Part shown: one piece after another, positions 9,010 to 16,697 of the stretch
Numbering within the stretch: position 1 is the first letter of the stretch
Layout of the letters: every line of letters begins with the position of its first letter
From: Acetothermia bacterium UBA7521
GTDB lineage: Bacteria; Bipolaricaulota; Bipolaricaulia; Bipolaricaulales; Bipolaricaulaceae
DNA: 64,000 bases
Assembly (NCBI GenBank): GCA_002479455.1
Contig: DLNB01000005.1
Location: forward strand, 8,560-72,559
Direction of reading: 5' to 3'
Notes under the pieces: generated by a model
Seen by the model: only the letters and a program-made list of their open reading frames with translations
What the model was told of the DNA's origin: nothing
Databases searched by the model: none
Made by a program: the position numbers and the translations under genes

Positions 9010-9155
9010 GGACCACCTCCCCTGACGACGGCTCTGGCCAGACCCGTCCTCTGAAGTCTAGAGCATACTATCCAGGGCAGAGACTCGGAGCCTCTGCAAC
9101 TGGGCGATCTGCGCGGCCGGCTGGAACGCATCTGCCCCTGCGATACCATGAGTCC

Positions 9156-10304
9156 ATGGACCCATTGTCGCGAGAAGACCTGAGGGACCTTGTGGAAGGA
9201 GCATCCCCCCACTGCGTGTCGCTCTTCTTGCCCACGGGCCGCGCAGGGCCGGTTGCTCGCGAAGGAGGGATCCGTCTCAAGAACCTCCTTCGCCAGGCGG
9301 AGGAACGGCTGGTGGCTCTTGGGATGAGGGCCCCCGAGGCCCAGGAGCTTCTCACGCCGGCGTGGAACCTCGTCGGGGATAGCCTCTTCTGGTCGTATCA
9401 GAGCGATGGGCTGGCCATCTTCGTGGCCCCAGGCGAGCTGCGCAGGTGGCGTCTTCCTTTGCGGTTCGAGGAACTGGTGGTGGTGGCCGGGCGATTCCAT
9501 GTGAAACCGCTCCTCCCTCTGTTCACCGGCGATGGCCGGTTCGAGGTGCTGGCCCTGAGCCAGAATCAGGTCCGCCTGCTGTTGGGGACGCGGCACAGCG
9601 TGACTGAGATCCCCGTAGAGGAAGTGCCCACGGCCCTCGCCGACATCATGCGTGCGGATCTCGTTCAGAAGCACCTCCAGTTCCGCACCGCGGCGGCCAG
9701 CAGGCCAGGGAGGCAAGCGGTGGCGTACCACGGCCATGGCGGGGCCGATGCCGGGCGCAAGGACGACATCCTGCGGTTCTTCCGCCGGCTCGACGACGGC
9801 CTGAAGGCGTACCTCACATCGGAACCCGTTCCCCTTGTGCTGGCAGGAGTGGACTACCTCCTTCCGTTGTACCGCGAGGCAAGCTCCTACGCGCACTTGG
9901 TGGACGAAGGGGTCACGGGGAGCCCCGATCGGCTGAGCCCTGAACAGCTTCACGCTCAAGCGTGGGCGTTGGTCGAGCCTCACTTCTGTCGGGCTCAGGA
10001 GAAGGCTGCGGACAGGTTCGCCGAGCGCCTTGGCACGGGGCTAGCTTCTTCCCAACTCCCCGAAGTCCTCCGCGCCGCCCGGGAGGGCCGCGTGGGAGAC
10101 CTGTTTGTAGCCGTGGGCGTGCAACGTTGGGGGAGGATCACCCCCACAGGCGGGGTCGAGGTCCACGAATCGGCCCAGCCGGGAGATCAGGACCTTCTCG
10201 ACCTCATCGCGGTGGAGACCCTGCTTCGGAAGGGTACGGTGTACGCCGTGTCTCCCGACAGGGTCCCCGGAGGCGACTGTCTGGCCGCGGTGTTCCGCTA
10301 CTAG
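9156..10304 (+). CDS. baeRF family 3 protein (archaeo-eukaryotic release-factor-like)
   Basis: A 382-residue cytoplasmic protein matching the bacterial eRF1/Pelota-like baeRF family 3: an N-terminal block with CVSLFLPTGRAGP, IRLKNLLRQAEERL and the segment SLFWSYQSDGLAIFVAPGE, then GDGRFEVLALSQNQVRLL, and a C-terminal domain ending in YAVSPDRVPGGDCLAAVFRY. Comparative genomics has proposed that baeRF proteins act on ribosomes, in rescue or modification, but biochemical evidence is thin. The ATG at 9156 begins the conserved region; upstream in-frame sequence is not conserved-looking. The downstream trehalose synthase starts 8 bases after its stop, so the two are co-expressed, which fits a stress-related setting. 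Confidence 0.85.
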   Translation: MDPLSREDLRDLVEGASPHCVSLFLPTGRAGPVAREGGIRLKNLLRQAEERLVALGMRAPEAQELLTPAWNLVGDSLFWSYQSDGLAIFVAPGELRRWRLPLRFEELVVVAGRFHVKPLLPLFTGDGRFEVLALSQNQVRLLLGTRHSVTEIPVEEVPTALADIMRADLVQKHLQFRTAAASRPGRQAVAYHGHGGADAGRKDDILRFFRRLDDGLKAYLTSEPVPLVLAGVDYLLPLYREASSYAHLVDEGVTGSPDRLSPEQLHAQAWALVEPHFCRAQEKAADRFAERLGTGLASSQLPEVLRAAREGRVGDLFVAVGVQRWGRITPTGGVEVHESAQPGDQDLLDLIAVETLLRKGTVYAVSPDRVPGGDCLAAVFRY

Positions 10305-10312
10305 GGGGAGAG

Positions 10313-11536
10313 GTGCACGGGAAGCTCCTATCCCTTGACGACTACCGCCCGCTGGTGGGGGATCCGGTGGTGGACCGGATCCGGGACAAGGCCCGCCCTC
10401 TTCGGGGATTGCACGTAACGCACGTCAACTCCACCTACTACGGAGGAGGGGTCGCTGTCCTCCTCTCCCCCCTCGCCCTCCTCATGAACGATGTTGGGAT
10501 CCAAACCGGATGGAGGGTGATCCAGGGATCCCCCGACTTCTTCAGCGTGACGAAGAAGTTCCACAACGCGCTCCAGGGCGGGGACGTCAACCTGAGCCCC
10601 CGCAAGAAGCAGATCTACGAGGACACGGTGTACGAGAACGCCGTTCGCAACCATCTTGACCACGACGTGGTCATCATCCACGACCCCCAGCCCCTCCCCC
10701 TTGTGGAGCACTACCGCAAGCGCGGGCCCTGGGTCTGGCGATGTCATATCGACCTCACGGACCCGCACCCTGGGCTGTGGGCCTACCTTGTCCCGTTCAT
10801 CGAGCGGTACGATGCGGTGATCGTGTCCATGCCCGAGTACCGGCAGGAGCTGCGTACCCCCCAGGTCGTGTTCTCTCCAGCGATCGATGCCTTCGCTAAC
10901 CAGAATCGGGACCTCTCTCCAACCGAGGTCGACGAACGGCTCGCCCACTACGGGATCCCCACCGATCTTCCGCTGGTGGTCCAGATCTCCCGGTTCGACC
11001 CCTGGAAGGATCCCCAAGGGGTGATCGAGGCGTTCAAGCTGGCGCGGAAGGAGATCCCGGCGACGTTGGTCCTCCTGGGGAACGTGGCCACCGATGATCC
11101 CGAGGGAGAGGAGGTGTACCGGTCGCTCCTCGACCAACGGGAAAGACGGATCATCATCCTCAGCCGCCAGGACGGGGCCCTCGTCAACGCGCTCCAGCGC
11201 CGGGCGGCGGTGGTCCTCCAGAAGTCGACGCGGGAGGGGTTCGGCCTCACCGTGGCCGAGGCGATGTGGAAGGGGACACCCGTGGTCGGTGGGAACGTGG
11301 GTGGGATAAAGCATCAGATCACAGACGGGGTGAACGGGTTCCTCGTCGCTTCCGTGGAGGAGGCAGCCCAGCGGATGGTAGAGCTCCTGCGGGACGACGG
11401 TCTGCGGCGGGAGGTGGGGTCCAGGGCCAGAGAGACGGTGCGGGAGCAGTTTCTGATGACAGCGCTCCTCGAGCGGTACCTGGACCTGTTCAACGCGTTC
11501 GAGCCCGACTTTCGCTTGCGGGAGCTGGCGAGCTAA
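10313..11536 (+). CDS. treT: Trehalose synthase TreT-like glycosyltransferase
   Basis: A 407-residue GT-B fold glycosyltransferase of family GT4. The N-terminal HVNSTYYGGGVAVLLSPL and the C-terminal nucleotide-sugar site REGFGLTVAEAMWKGTPVVG with E-x7-E spacing are clear; VVFSPAIDAFANQNRDL is a segment typical of TreT. TreT transfers glucose from a nucleoside diphosphate glucose to glucose, giving trehalose in one reversible step, and is known mainly from thermophiles. Start GTG at 10313 is chosen because it follows GGGGGAGAG after the baeRF stop (8-base gap) and removes a long unconserved upstream extension. Trehalose would serve as compatible solute or carbon reserve. Other GT4 specificities cannot be fully excluded. 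Confidence 0.85.
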   Translation: MHGKLLSLDDYRPLVGDPVVDRIRDKARPLRGLHVTHVNSTYYGGGVAVLLSPLALLMNDVGIQTGWRVIQGSPDFFSVTKKFHNALQGGDVNLSPRKKQIYEDTVYENAVRNHLDHDVVIIHDPQPLPLVEHYRKRGPWVWRCHIDLTDPHPGLWAYLVPFIERYDAVIVSMPEYRQELRTPQVVFSPAIDAFANQNRDLSPTEVDERLAHYGIPTDLPLVVQISRFDPWKDPQGVIEAFKLARKEIPATLVLLGNVATDDPEGEEVYRSLLDQRERRIIILSRQDGALVNALQRRAAVVLQKSTREGFGLTVAEAMWKGTPVVGGNVGGIKHQITDGVNGFLVASVEEAAQRMVELLRDDGLRREVGSRARETVREQFLMTALLERYLDLFNAFEPDFRLRELAS

Positions 11537-11747
11537 CCACACGTAGGAGCAAGCGAGAGGGGCACGGCCGGTTGCCTGACGGTCGGCCGCCGTCACGTCC
11601 CGGGTCGGGGCGAGAGCCGGCGCACCCGCCACAGGTCAGCGGTAATCGCAGAGAGCAGGGGAGAGAAGTGCGCGCCGGTGTCTCGATCGGAACCGACCCG
11701 CGGGACGGGTTCTCATTGGGCAAGATTGGGTAGCGAGAGGAAGAGCG

Positions 11748-12017
11748 ATGGAGACGTGGTGGAACGTGCTCAAGTGGGTCGTGATCGTCCTGGCGACCGG
11801 ATTCGTCGGGTACGTGGGCCGGTTCGGCGCGCAGTGGCTGATCGAGCGGGCCCGTGCGCGGCGCCAGGCTGCGCAGAAGAGTGCGTCGGGGAGTTCACCT
11901 CCCGCTGAAGGCCCTCCTGTCCCGCAGTCGGAGCTCAAGGTCGCGCAGAAGGCCGAGAAGAAGAGGGCCAAGGCCCAGGCCAAGGCCGCGAAGAAGAGGG
12001 CGAAGGATGGCCCGTAG
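11748..12017 (+). CDS. Small membrane protein with Lys/Ala-rich cytoplasmic tail
   Basis: An 89-residue protein with one N-terminal hydrophobic helix (about residues 7-30, WWNVLKWVVIVLATGFVGYV) followed by a basic stretch RARARRQAAQK, a Ser/Pro linker and a Lys/Ala-rich tail of KAEKKRAKAQAK type that could form a single charged helix. GAGAGGAAGAGC precedes the ATG, giving a plausible ribosome-binding site. Codon use and GC match the neighbourhood. I do not recognise a family. The tail could bind nucleic acid, ribosomes or anionic lipids; this is only inference from charge. Confidence 0.6.
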   Translation: METWWNVLKWVVIVLATGFVGYVGRFGAQWLIERARARRQAAQKSASGSSPPAEGPPVPQSELKVAQKAEKKRAKAQAKAAKKRAKDGP

Positions 12018-12123
12018 CAGTCGCGTGCCAGCTCCGGCCAACCCCGCGGACAAGACCCGAGATCACCGAGCCCAGCGTCCGGCGAACACCCTGTCCGGCT
12101 GCGTAACGGACACAGACATGAGC

Positions 12124-12894
12124 TCAGGAACGCTTGGCCTGCAGAATCTCCGGAGCCGCGGGGAGCTTGACGTAGACGAAAAACTCGCGGTTGCCGGCTG
12201 GGCCGAGGAGGGGTGAGGGAACGGTTCCTCGCACCGTCCAGCCGAGTCTCTCGTGGATGAAGGCGGCGATCCCTTCGACAACCGTCTGATGCACGACGGG
12301 ATCCCGCACCACACCTCGCCGCACAGCCTGGCGTCCGGCCTCGAACTGGGGCTTGACGAGGGCGATCACGTCGCCCCCTGACTTCACGATCGCACCCAGC
12401 GGGGGGAGGACGAGCCGAAGCGAGATGAACGACACATCGACCGACGCCAGATCGACTGCCTCGCCGATGTCCTCCGGACGGAGGTTCCGCGCGTTGAGCC
12501 CTTCCCGCGCGACGACCCGTGGGTCGTTCCGGAGCCTCCAGTCCAGCTGGCCTCGTCCGACGTCCACGGCGTGCACCCGCCGCGCCCCGTGCTGAAGCAG
12601 GCAGTCGGTGAACCCGCCGGTGGAGGCGCCGATGTCCAGGCACACCTTCCCCTGAGGATCCACTCCGAACGCGGCAAGCGCGGCTTCGAGCTTGTCCCCA
12701 CCGCGGGAGACGTAGCGAGGAGGGACCGCTACCTCGATCATAACATCGGCTGGAACCTGCGTACCGGGCTTATCAACGAGGGTCCCCGCCACGTGTACCC
12801 GGCCGGCACGGATCAAAGCTTGGGCCTGGGCACGCGACGCGGCGTGTCCGCGCTCGACCACGAGGGCGTCCAGCCGCTCCTTCTCGACCTTCAT
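12124..12894 (-). CDS. tlyA: TlyA family rRNA 2'-O-methyltransferase (S4 + FtsJ domains)
   Basis: A 256-residue protein with an N-terminal S4 RNA-binding domain (ERLDALVVERGHAASRAQAQ, about residues 5-60) and an FtsJ-like SAM-dependent methyltransferase domain (CLDIGASTGGFTDCLLQHGA motif I at about 82-102; DVSFISLRLVLPPL and VALVKPQFEAGR later). TlyA proteins methylate 2'-OH of cytidine in 16S and/or 23S rRNA; some are annotated as hemolysin A. Start at ATG 12894 overlaps the aminotransferase stop by four bases (ATGA), so an upstream in-frame extension is rejected. Length is normal for the family. The gene is last in the UPF0173 - aminotransferase - tlyA operon. Confidence 0.92.
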   Translation of the reverse strand: MKVEKERLDALVVERGHAASRAQAQALIRAGRVHVAGTLVDKPGTQVPADVMIEVAVPPRYVSRGGDKLEAALAAFGVDPQGKVCLDIGASTGGFTDCLLQHGARRVHAVDVGRGQLDWRLRNDPRVVAREGLNARNLRPEDIGEAVDLASVDVSFISLRLVLPPLGAIVKSGGDVIALVKPQFEAGRQAVRRGVVRDPVVHQTVVEGIAAFIHERLGWTVRGTVPSPLLGPAGNREFFVYVKLPAAPEILQAKRS

Positions 12895-14114
12895 CCCCTC
12901 TCGCCGACGGCCTCCCCGGCCAGTGTGCGGTTGAACGTCGAGAGCCCGTCGGCGAGGACCGCGCACGCTCGGCGCAAGTGTGCGGTCTGGAGGACGTACG
13001 CCGCGCGCGCCTCGTCCTTGCCCAATCCCGATGTCACATAGAACCCGGCTCCGGGGGCGAGCATCACCGTCTCCGGGCCTGGGTAGTCGGTGAGCATCCA
13101 GCGGACGAACGCCTCGGAATCCTCCACGGGAAGGCCCATCATCACGTAGAACGCTCCTTCCGGCACGCGGAACGTGACCCCAGGGATGTCGAGCAGCTCT
13201 TTGCAGAACAGATCGCGGCGCGCTTGGTACTCGCCGATCATCTCCTCGACCACGGCGCGGTGGTCGGGATCGGCCATGAACGCGGCGAGACCGAGCTGCT
13301 CAAACGTGGGGGCGGAGAGGCGGATTGTGGCGCACTTCGCCGCTGCTGTCGTCACGTCCTTGTTGTGCGAGATGAGGGCCCCGATCCGAGCTCCGCAGGC
13401 GGAGAGGCGTTTCGAGATCGAGTCCACGAGGATTGCCCGGTCACGCACCTCAGGGAAGGTGAGGAGGCTGGTGTGCCTCCCCTCGTAGACGAACTCGCGG
13501 TACACCTCGTCGGAGATGATGAACAGGTCGTTGCGCAACGCAATGTCTACCAGCATCTCCATCTCCGCTTTCGTGTACACGACGCCGGTCGGGTTCCCAG
13601 GGTGGGAGAACAGGATCGCCTTCGTACGCGGACCGATGAGGGCTTCGATCGCCTGGCGGGGCGGGAGGTGGAATCCATCGTCGCGGCACGTGGTGATGGG
13701 CACGATCTCGACGTTGGTGAGCCGGGCATAGCCGAGGTAGTTGGGGTAGAACGGTTCCGGGACGAGGACTTGATCTCCGGGATCACAGGCGATGGTGAGG
13801 GCGAACGTGATCCCCTCCGAGCCACCGACGGTGATCAGAATCTCCTCCCGGGCCACGGGGAGGCCGCACTCCCCGTAGTAGCGAACGAGGGCTTCCAGCG
13901 CCTCCGGCATCCCCGGGGACGGGGCGTAATCCAGAACCTCGACCTTCGCCTCCCGCACCCCGCGCATGAACGCTGTCGGGGTGGGAATGTCGGGCTGGCC
14001 GATGTTCAGGTGATAGACCTTCTTGCCCCGCCGTTTCGCCTCAACGGCGAGCGGATACAAGCGGCGAATAGGCGAGGCGGGAGCTGCGGCACTGCGGGCA
14101 GAGGGCTTAGGCAT
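12891..14114 (-). CDS. PLP-dependent class I/II aminotransferase
   Basis: A 407-residue fold-type I aminotransferase of the aspartate aminotransferase group. Visible: YHLNIGQPDIPTP near the N-terminus, ITVGGSEGITFAL, the PLP phosphate/ring region FSHPGNPTGVVYT, IISDEVYREFVYEG with the PLP-ring Asp and Tyr, and the Schiff-base lysine in SISKRLSACGARIG at about residue 240. Substrate amino acid is not determined. ATG 14114 lies inside the end of the upstream hydrolase gene (8-base overlap), and tlyA starts within its stop codon, showing a translationally coupled three-gene operon. Roles in amino-acid biosynthesis or degradation are both possible. Confidence 0.9.
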   Translation of the reverse strand: MPKPSARSAAAPASPIRRLYPLAVEAKRRGKKVYHLNIGQPDIPTPTAFMRGVREAKVEVLDYAPSPGMPEALEALVRYYGECGLPVAREEILITVGGSEGITFALTIACDPGDQVLVPEPFYPNYLGYARLTNVEIVPITTCRDDGFHLPPRQAIEALIGPRTKAILFSHPGNPTGVVYTKAEMEMLVDIALRNDLFIISDEVYREFVYEGRHTSLLTFPEVRDRAILVDSISKRLSACGARIGALISHNKDVTTAAAKCATIRLSAPTFEQLGLAAFMADPDHRAVVEEMIGEYQARRDLFCKELLDIPGVTFRVPEGAFYVMMGLPVEDSEAFVRWMLTDYPGPETVMLAPGAGFYVTSGLGKDEARAAYVLQTAHLRRACAVLADGLSTFNRTLAGEAVGERG

Positions 14115-14763
14115 AGTCGAGAACCCACACCTCCTTCTTGGTGGGCAGAACATCGGGGGTGATCTTCACCTCAGGCTTTTTCACGCGTGTGATCGTAAGG
14201 CCGACCTCGTCGAGGAACTCATCCACGGGGCGGATCGGCCAGTCCTTGACGGCCTCGGTGCGGTAGTGCATGGGAATCACGATGCGCAGTCTCGGGAGCG
14301 ACCGCACGACCTCGCTCGCTTCCTTGGCGCCGATCGTGAAGTGGCCTCCCACCGGGAGCAAGGCCACCTCCACGTCTCTGAGCGGGCGGAGTTGCTCCGC
14401 GTTCAGGGTGTGGCCGAGGTCTCCAAAGTGGGCGAGGATTACCCCATCCACCGCGAACCGGAAGATCACGTTCTGGCCTCGGTCGCGGCCCCCTTTCGTG
14501 TCGTGAAACGCGGAGATCCCGCGGAACGGGATCCCCCGCACCGTCTGCTCGCCGATCCCGCGCACCACCTCGGGCGAACCTTCCACCCGATCCACCGCGT
14601 TATGGTCGAAGTGGTCGTGGGACACGGTCACGATGTGAGCCGGGCCCTTGGGCGCCTTGTACGGGATCTTCTCCTCGTAGGGGTCGGTGATGATCACCGT
14701 GCCATCGCCCGCCTCGATGCGGAAGCAGGCGTGGCCAATCCACTTGAGCTTCACACTCGCCAC
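14107..14763 (-). CDS. UPF0173 metal-dependent hydrolase (UlaG-like metallo-beta-lactamase fold)
   Basis: A 218-residue protein of the metallo-beta-lactamase superfamily, UPF0173/UlaG branch. It starts directly with the family strand KLKWIGHACFRIE, has the metal motif TVSHDHFDHNAVD (HxHxDH), the mid segment ILAHFGDLGHTL, and ALLPVGGHFTIGAKEAS, in normal order and length. The reaction for UPF0173 proteins is not established; UlaG homologues are ascorbate-6-phosphate lactonases. It is the first gene of the operon with the aminotransferase and tlyA. Confidence 0.9.
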   Translation of the reverse strand: MASVKLKWIGHACFRIEAGDGTVIITDPYEEKIPYKAPKGPAHIVTVSHDHFDHNAVDRVEGSPEVVRGIGEQTVRGIPFRGISAFHDTKGGRDRGQNVIFRFAVDGVILAHFGDLGHTLNAEQLRPLRDVEVALLPVGGHFTIGAKEASEVVRSLPRLRIVIPMHYRTEAVKDWPIRPVDEFLDEVGLTITRVKKPEVKITPDVLPTKKEVWVLDYA

Positions 14764-14780
14764 CTCCTCGCAGAGCTACT

Positions 14781-15734
14781 CTATCCGAGTGAGGCGGGGG
14801 CGGGCAACCGAGCGAGGGCTCGGTTCAGCAGGTGCACCACAAGATCGTCGTAGGACATCCCGATTGCCCGGGCGGCGCGGGGAACGAGGGACATCTCGGT
14901 GAAACCGGGGAGGGTGTTCACCTCGAGGAGGTACGGCGTCCCGTCGGGGGCGAGGCGGAAGTCGGCCCGCGACAGGTCGCGGCACCCGAGCACCTCGTGG
15001 GCCTGGCGCGCGATGCCCTGGATCCGAGCAGCGATCTCGGGGGCGATCTCGGCCGGGCAAGATACGGTGCACTCCCCGGGGGTGTACTTCGCCGTCCAGT
15101 CGAAGAGATCACCCTTCTTCGGCTTCAGTTCCACGAGGGGCAGCGCTTCCACCGCCTCGGCTCGCTCGAGGAGCGAGGCGGTGATCTCCCGCCCGGCGAT
15201 GAACCGCTCGGCGACGAACTCCCCGTACCGGTCAGTTAGCTCCTGGGCTGCGGGGACGAACTCCTCGCGGCTGGCGATGATGTGTACGCCTACGCTGGAT
15301 CCCTCCCGGCGCGGCTTGAGGACGAGCGGGTAGCCCAGCTCCTCTGCCTTAGATGCGAACGTTGCAAGGTCGCCTTTCGTGTAGTGCAGCCAGTCCGGGA
15401 CGGGAAGGCCCTTCGCCTGGAACGTCTTGCGCGACTCGATCTTGTCCAACGCCAGCGCCGAGGCCAGCGGCTCCGAGCCGACGTACAGTTTGCCCATTAG
15501 ATCGAGAAGGAGCTGCACCGTGCCGTCCTCGCCCTCCCCACCGTGGAGGATGTTGAACACAGCGGCGAACGGGGTTAGCCGTTGCGGGAGGCCGTCGTAG
15601 GTATCGAACTCCACCAACTCTGCATTCCACCCTTTGCGGACAAGCGCAGCGTACACGCCGCGACCCGAGCGGAGCGAGACCTCCCGCTCAGCGGAGGTAC
15701 CCCCACACAGCACCGCGACCCGAGGCGCGTTCAT
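14781..15734 (-). CDS. ddl: D-alanine--D-alanine ligase
   Basis: A 317-residue ATP-grasp ligase that joins two D-alanines for peptidoglycan. The N-terminal VAVLCGGTSAEREVSLRSG, the segment FNILHGGEGEDGTVQ, the ATP-grasp strand VLKPRREGSSVGVHII and the C-terminal YLLEVNTLPGFTEMSLVPR (metal and substrate loop) are all intact and in family order. Length matches DdlB-type enzymes. Its stop is 17 bases from the UPF0173 start, so the operon may run ddl - UPF0173 - aminotransferase - tlyA. It shows the cell makes a peptidoglycan wall. Confidence 0.95.
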   Translation of the reverse strand: MNAPRVAVLCGGTSAEREVSLRSGRGVYAALVRKGWNAELVEFDTYDGLPQRLTPFAAVFNILHGGEGEDGTVQLLLDLMGKLYVGSEPLASALALDKIESRKTFQAKGLPVPDWLHYTKGDLATFASKAEELGYPLVLKPRREGSSVGVHIIASREEFVPAAQELTDRYGEFVAERFIAGREITASLLERAEAVEALPLVELKPKKGDLFDWTAKYTPGECTVSCPAEIAPEIAARIQGIARQAHEVLGCRDLSRADFRLAPDGTPYLLEVNTLPGFTEMSLVPRAARAIGMSYDDLVVHLLNRALARLPAPASLG

Positions 15735-15843
15735 CGAGCGATCCTCAACCTGGCTGAGGAGTGAGTCAAGAGCGTCGGTCCCTGGCGCGGGTGTTCCAGG
15801 TCACTGCGCGCATCTTCTCCCCGGGTGACGGTGTTGGGCTTGT

Positions 15844-15885
15844 CTCCCTCGCTCCTTGCGGGAGAGAGGGCCGGGGTGAGGGGGG
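15844..15885. repeat. REP-like palindromic dispersed element
   Basis: The stretch contains CTCCCTCGCTCCTTGCGGGA, then GAGAGGGCCGGGGTGAGGGG, an imperfect inverted repeat around TTGC followed by the GGGCCGGGGTGAGGG tail. Read on the minus strand it gives the SPLTPALSP-type peptide seen when this common dispersed element is translated in many genomes. It lies directly after the xth stop codon, a usual location for such elements. Copy number in this genome cannot be judged from one window. Confidence 0.55.
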
Positions 15886-15887
15886 AT

Positions 15888-16667
15888 CTACAGGTCAAAC
15901 TCGGCGACGAGGAACGTGTGATCCGACGGTTTCTCCGCCCGGCGTGCCTCGCGATCGATCCACGACCGCACCGACGTCTCGGCGAGGGGCTGCGTGGCCC
16001 AGATGTGATCCACCCGCCACCCCACGTTCCGATCGAGCGCCCCTGCCACGCGGTAATCCCAGAACGTGAACTGCCCCGGCTCGCCCGGGTGATGCTTGCG
16101 GAACACGTCCACGAACCCCCACGCCCGGACCCGCTCCAGGGCCGCGCGGGCCTCGGGGTGAAAGTCCACATGGTCTTTGAGCCGCTTCGGGTCGTGGACG
16201 TCGATCTCCTCCGGGGCCACGTTGAGGTCCCCGCACCAGAGGAGGGGCTTCTCGGGCGCGAAGTGGCGCGCGAAGTGGTCGCGCATCCGCGCGAGCCATT
16301 CCAGCTTGTACGCGAACATCGGAGAGTCCGCAGACTGACCTTGGGGGACGTAGGTGTTCACGATCGGGATTCCGGCGACCGTAGCCTGGATCATCCGTGG
16401 CTCGTCGGCCGGGCCGCCATCATCGAGCCCGTAGCAGACGTCCGTCGGCTCGGCGAGGCTTGCCAGGGCGACCCCGGCGTGCGCCTTCTGCCCGCGGAAG
16501 GTGACCTGATAGCCTCTCTCCCGAAAGAACTCGGTCGGGAACTCGTGGTCCTGGACCTTCGTCTCCTGAAGGCAGAGAACGTCGGGCCTCTCCTGCGTGA
16601 GCCAGTCGGCGAGGACGGGGAGCCGGGAGCGCACCGAGTTGGCATTGAACGTCGCCACCTTGAACAT
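15888..16667 (-). CDS. xth: Exodeoxyribonuclease III
   Basis: A 259-residue AP endonuclease/3'-5' exonuclease for base-excision repair. Family landmarks: FKVATFNANSVRSRL at the N-terminus, LCLQETKVQDHEFP with the metal-binding Glu, VNTYVPQG, LLWCGDLNVAPEEIDVHDP (Asp/Asn active site), and the C-terminal WRVDHIWAT and KPSDHTFLVAEF with the catalytic Asp-His. The start at 16667 gives the usual MFKVATFN terminus; an ATG three codons earlier is possible. No strong Shine-Dalgarno is present. It follows the nitrilase fusion gene by 30 bases on the same strand. Confidence 0.95.
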   Translation of the reverse strand: MFKVATFNANSVRSRLPVLADWLTQERPDVLCLQETKVQDHEFPTEFFRERGYQVTFRGQKAHAGVALASLAEPTDVCYGLDDGGPADEPRMIQATVAGIPIVNTYVPQGQSADSPMFAYKLEWLARMRDHFARHFAPEKPLLWCGDLNVAPEEIDVHDPKRLKDHVDFHPEARAALERVRAWGFVDVFRKHHPGEPGQFTFWDYRVAGALDRNVGWRVDHIWATQPLAETSVRSWIDREARRAEKPSDHTFLVAEFDL

Positions 16668-16697
16668 AAGCCCCATCCTACCTCACGTGGTACCCGC

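Noticed and set aside
11537..11747. Possible small gene or leader RNA before the small membrane protein
   Set aside because: No frame with a ribosome-binding site and no conserved RNA motif; only GC-rich sequence of uncertain folding.
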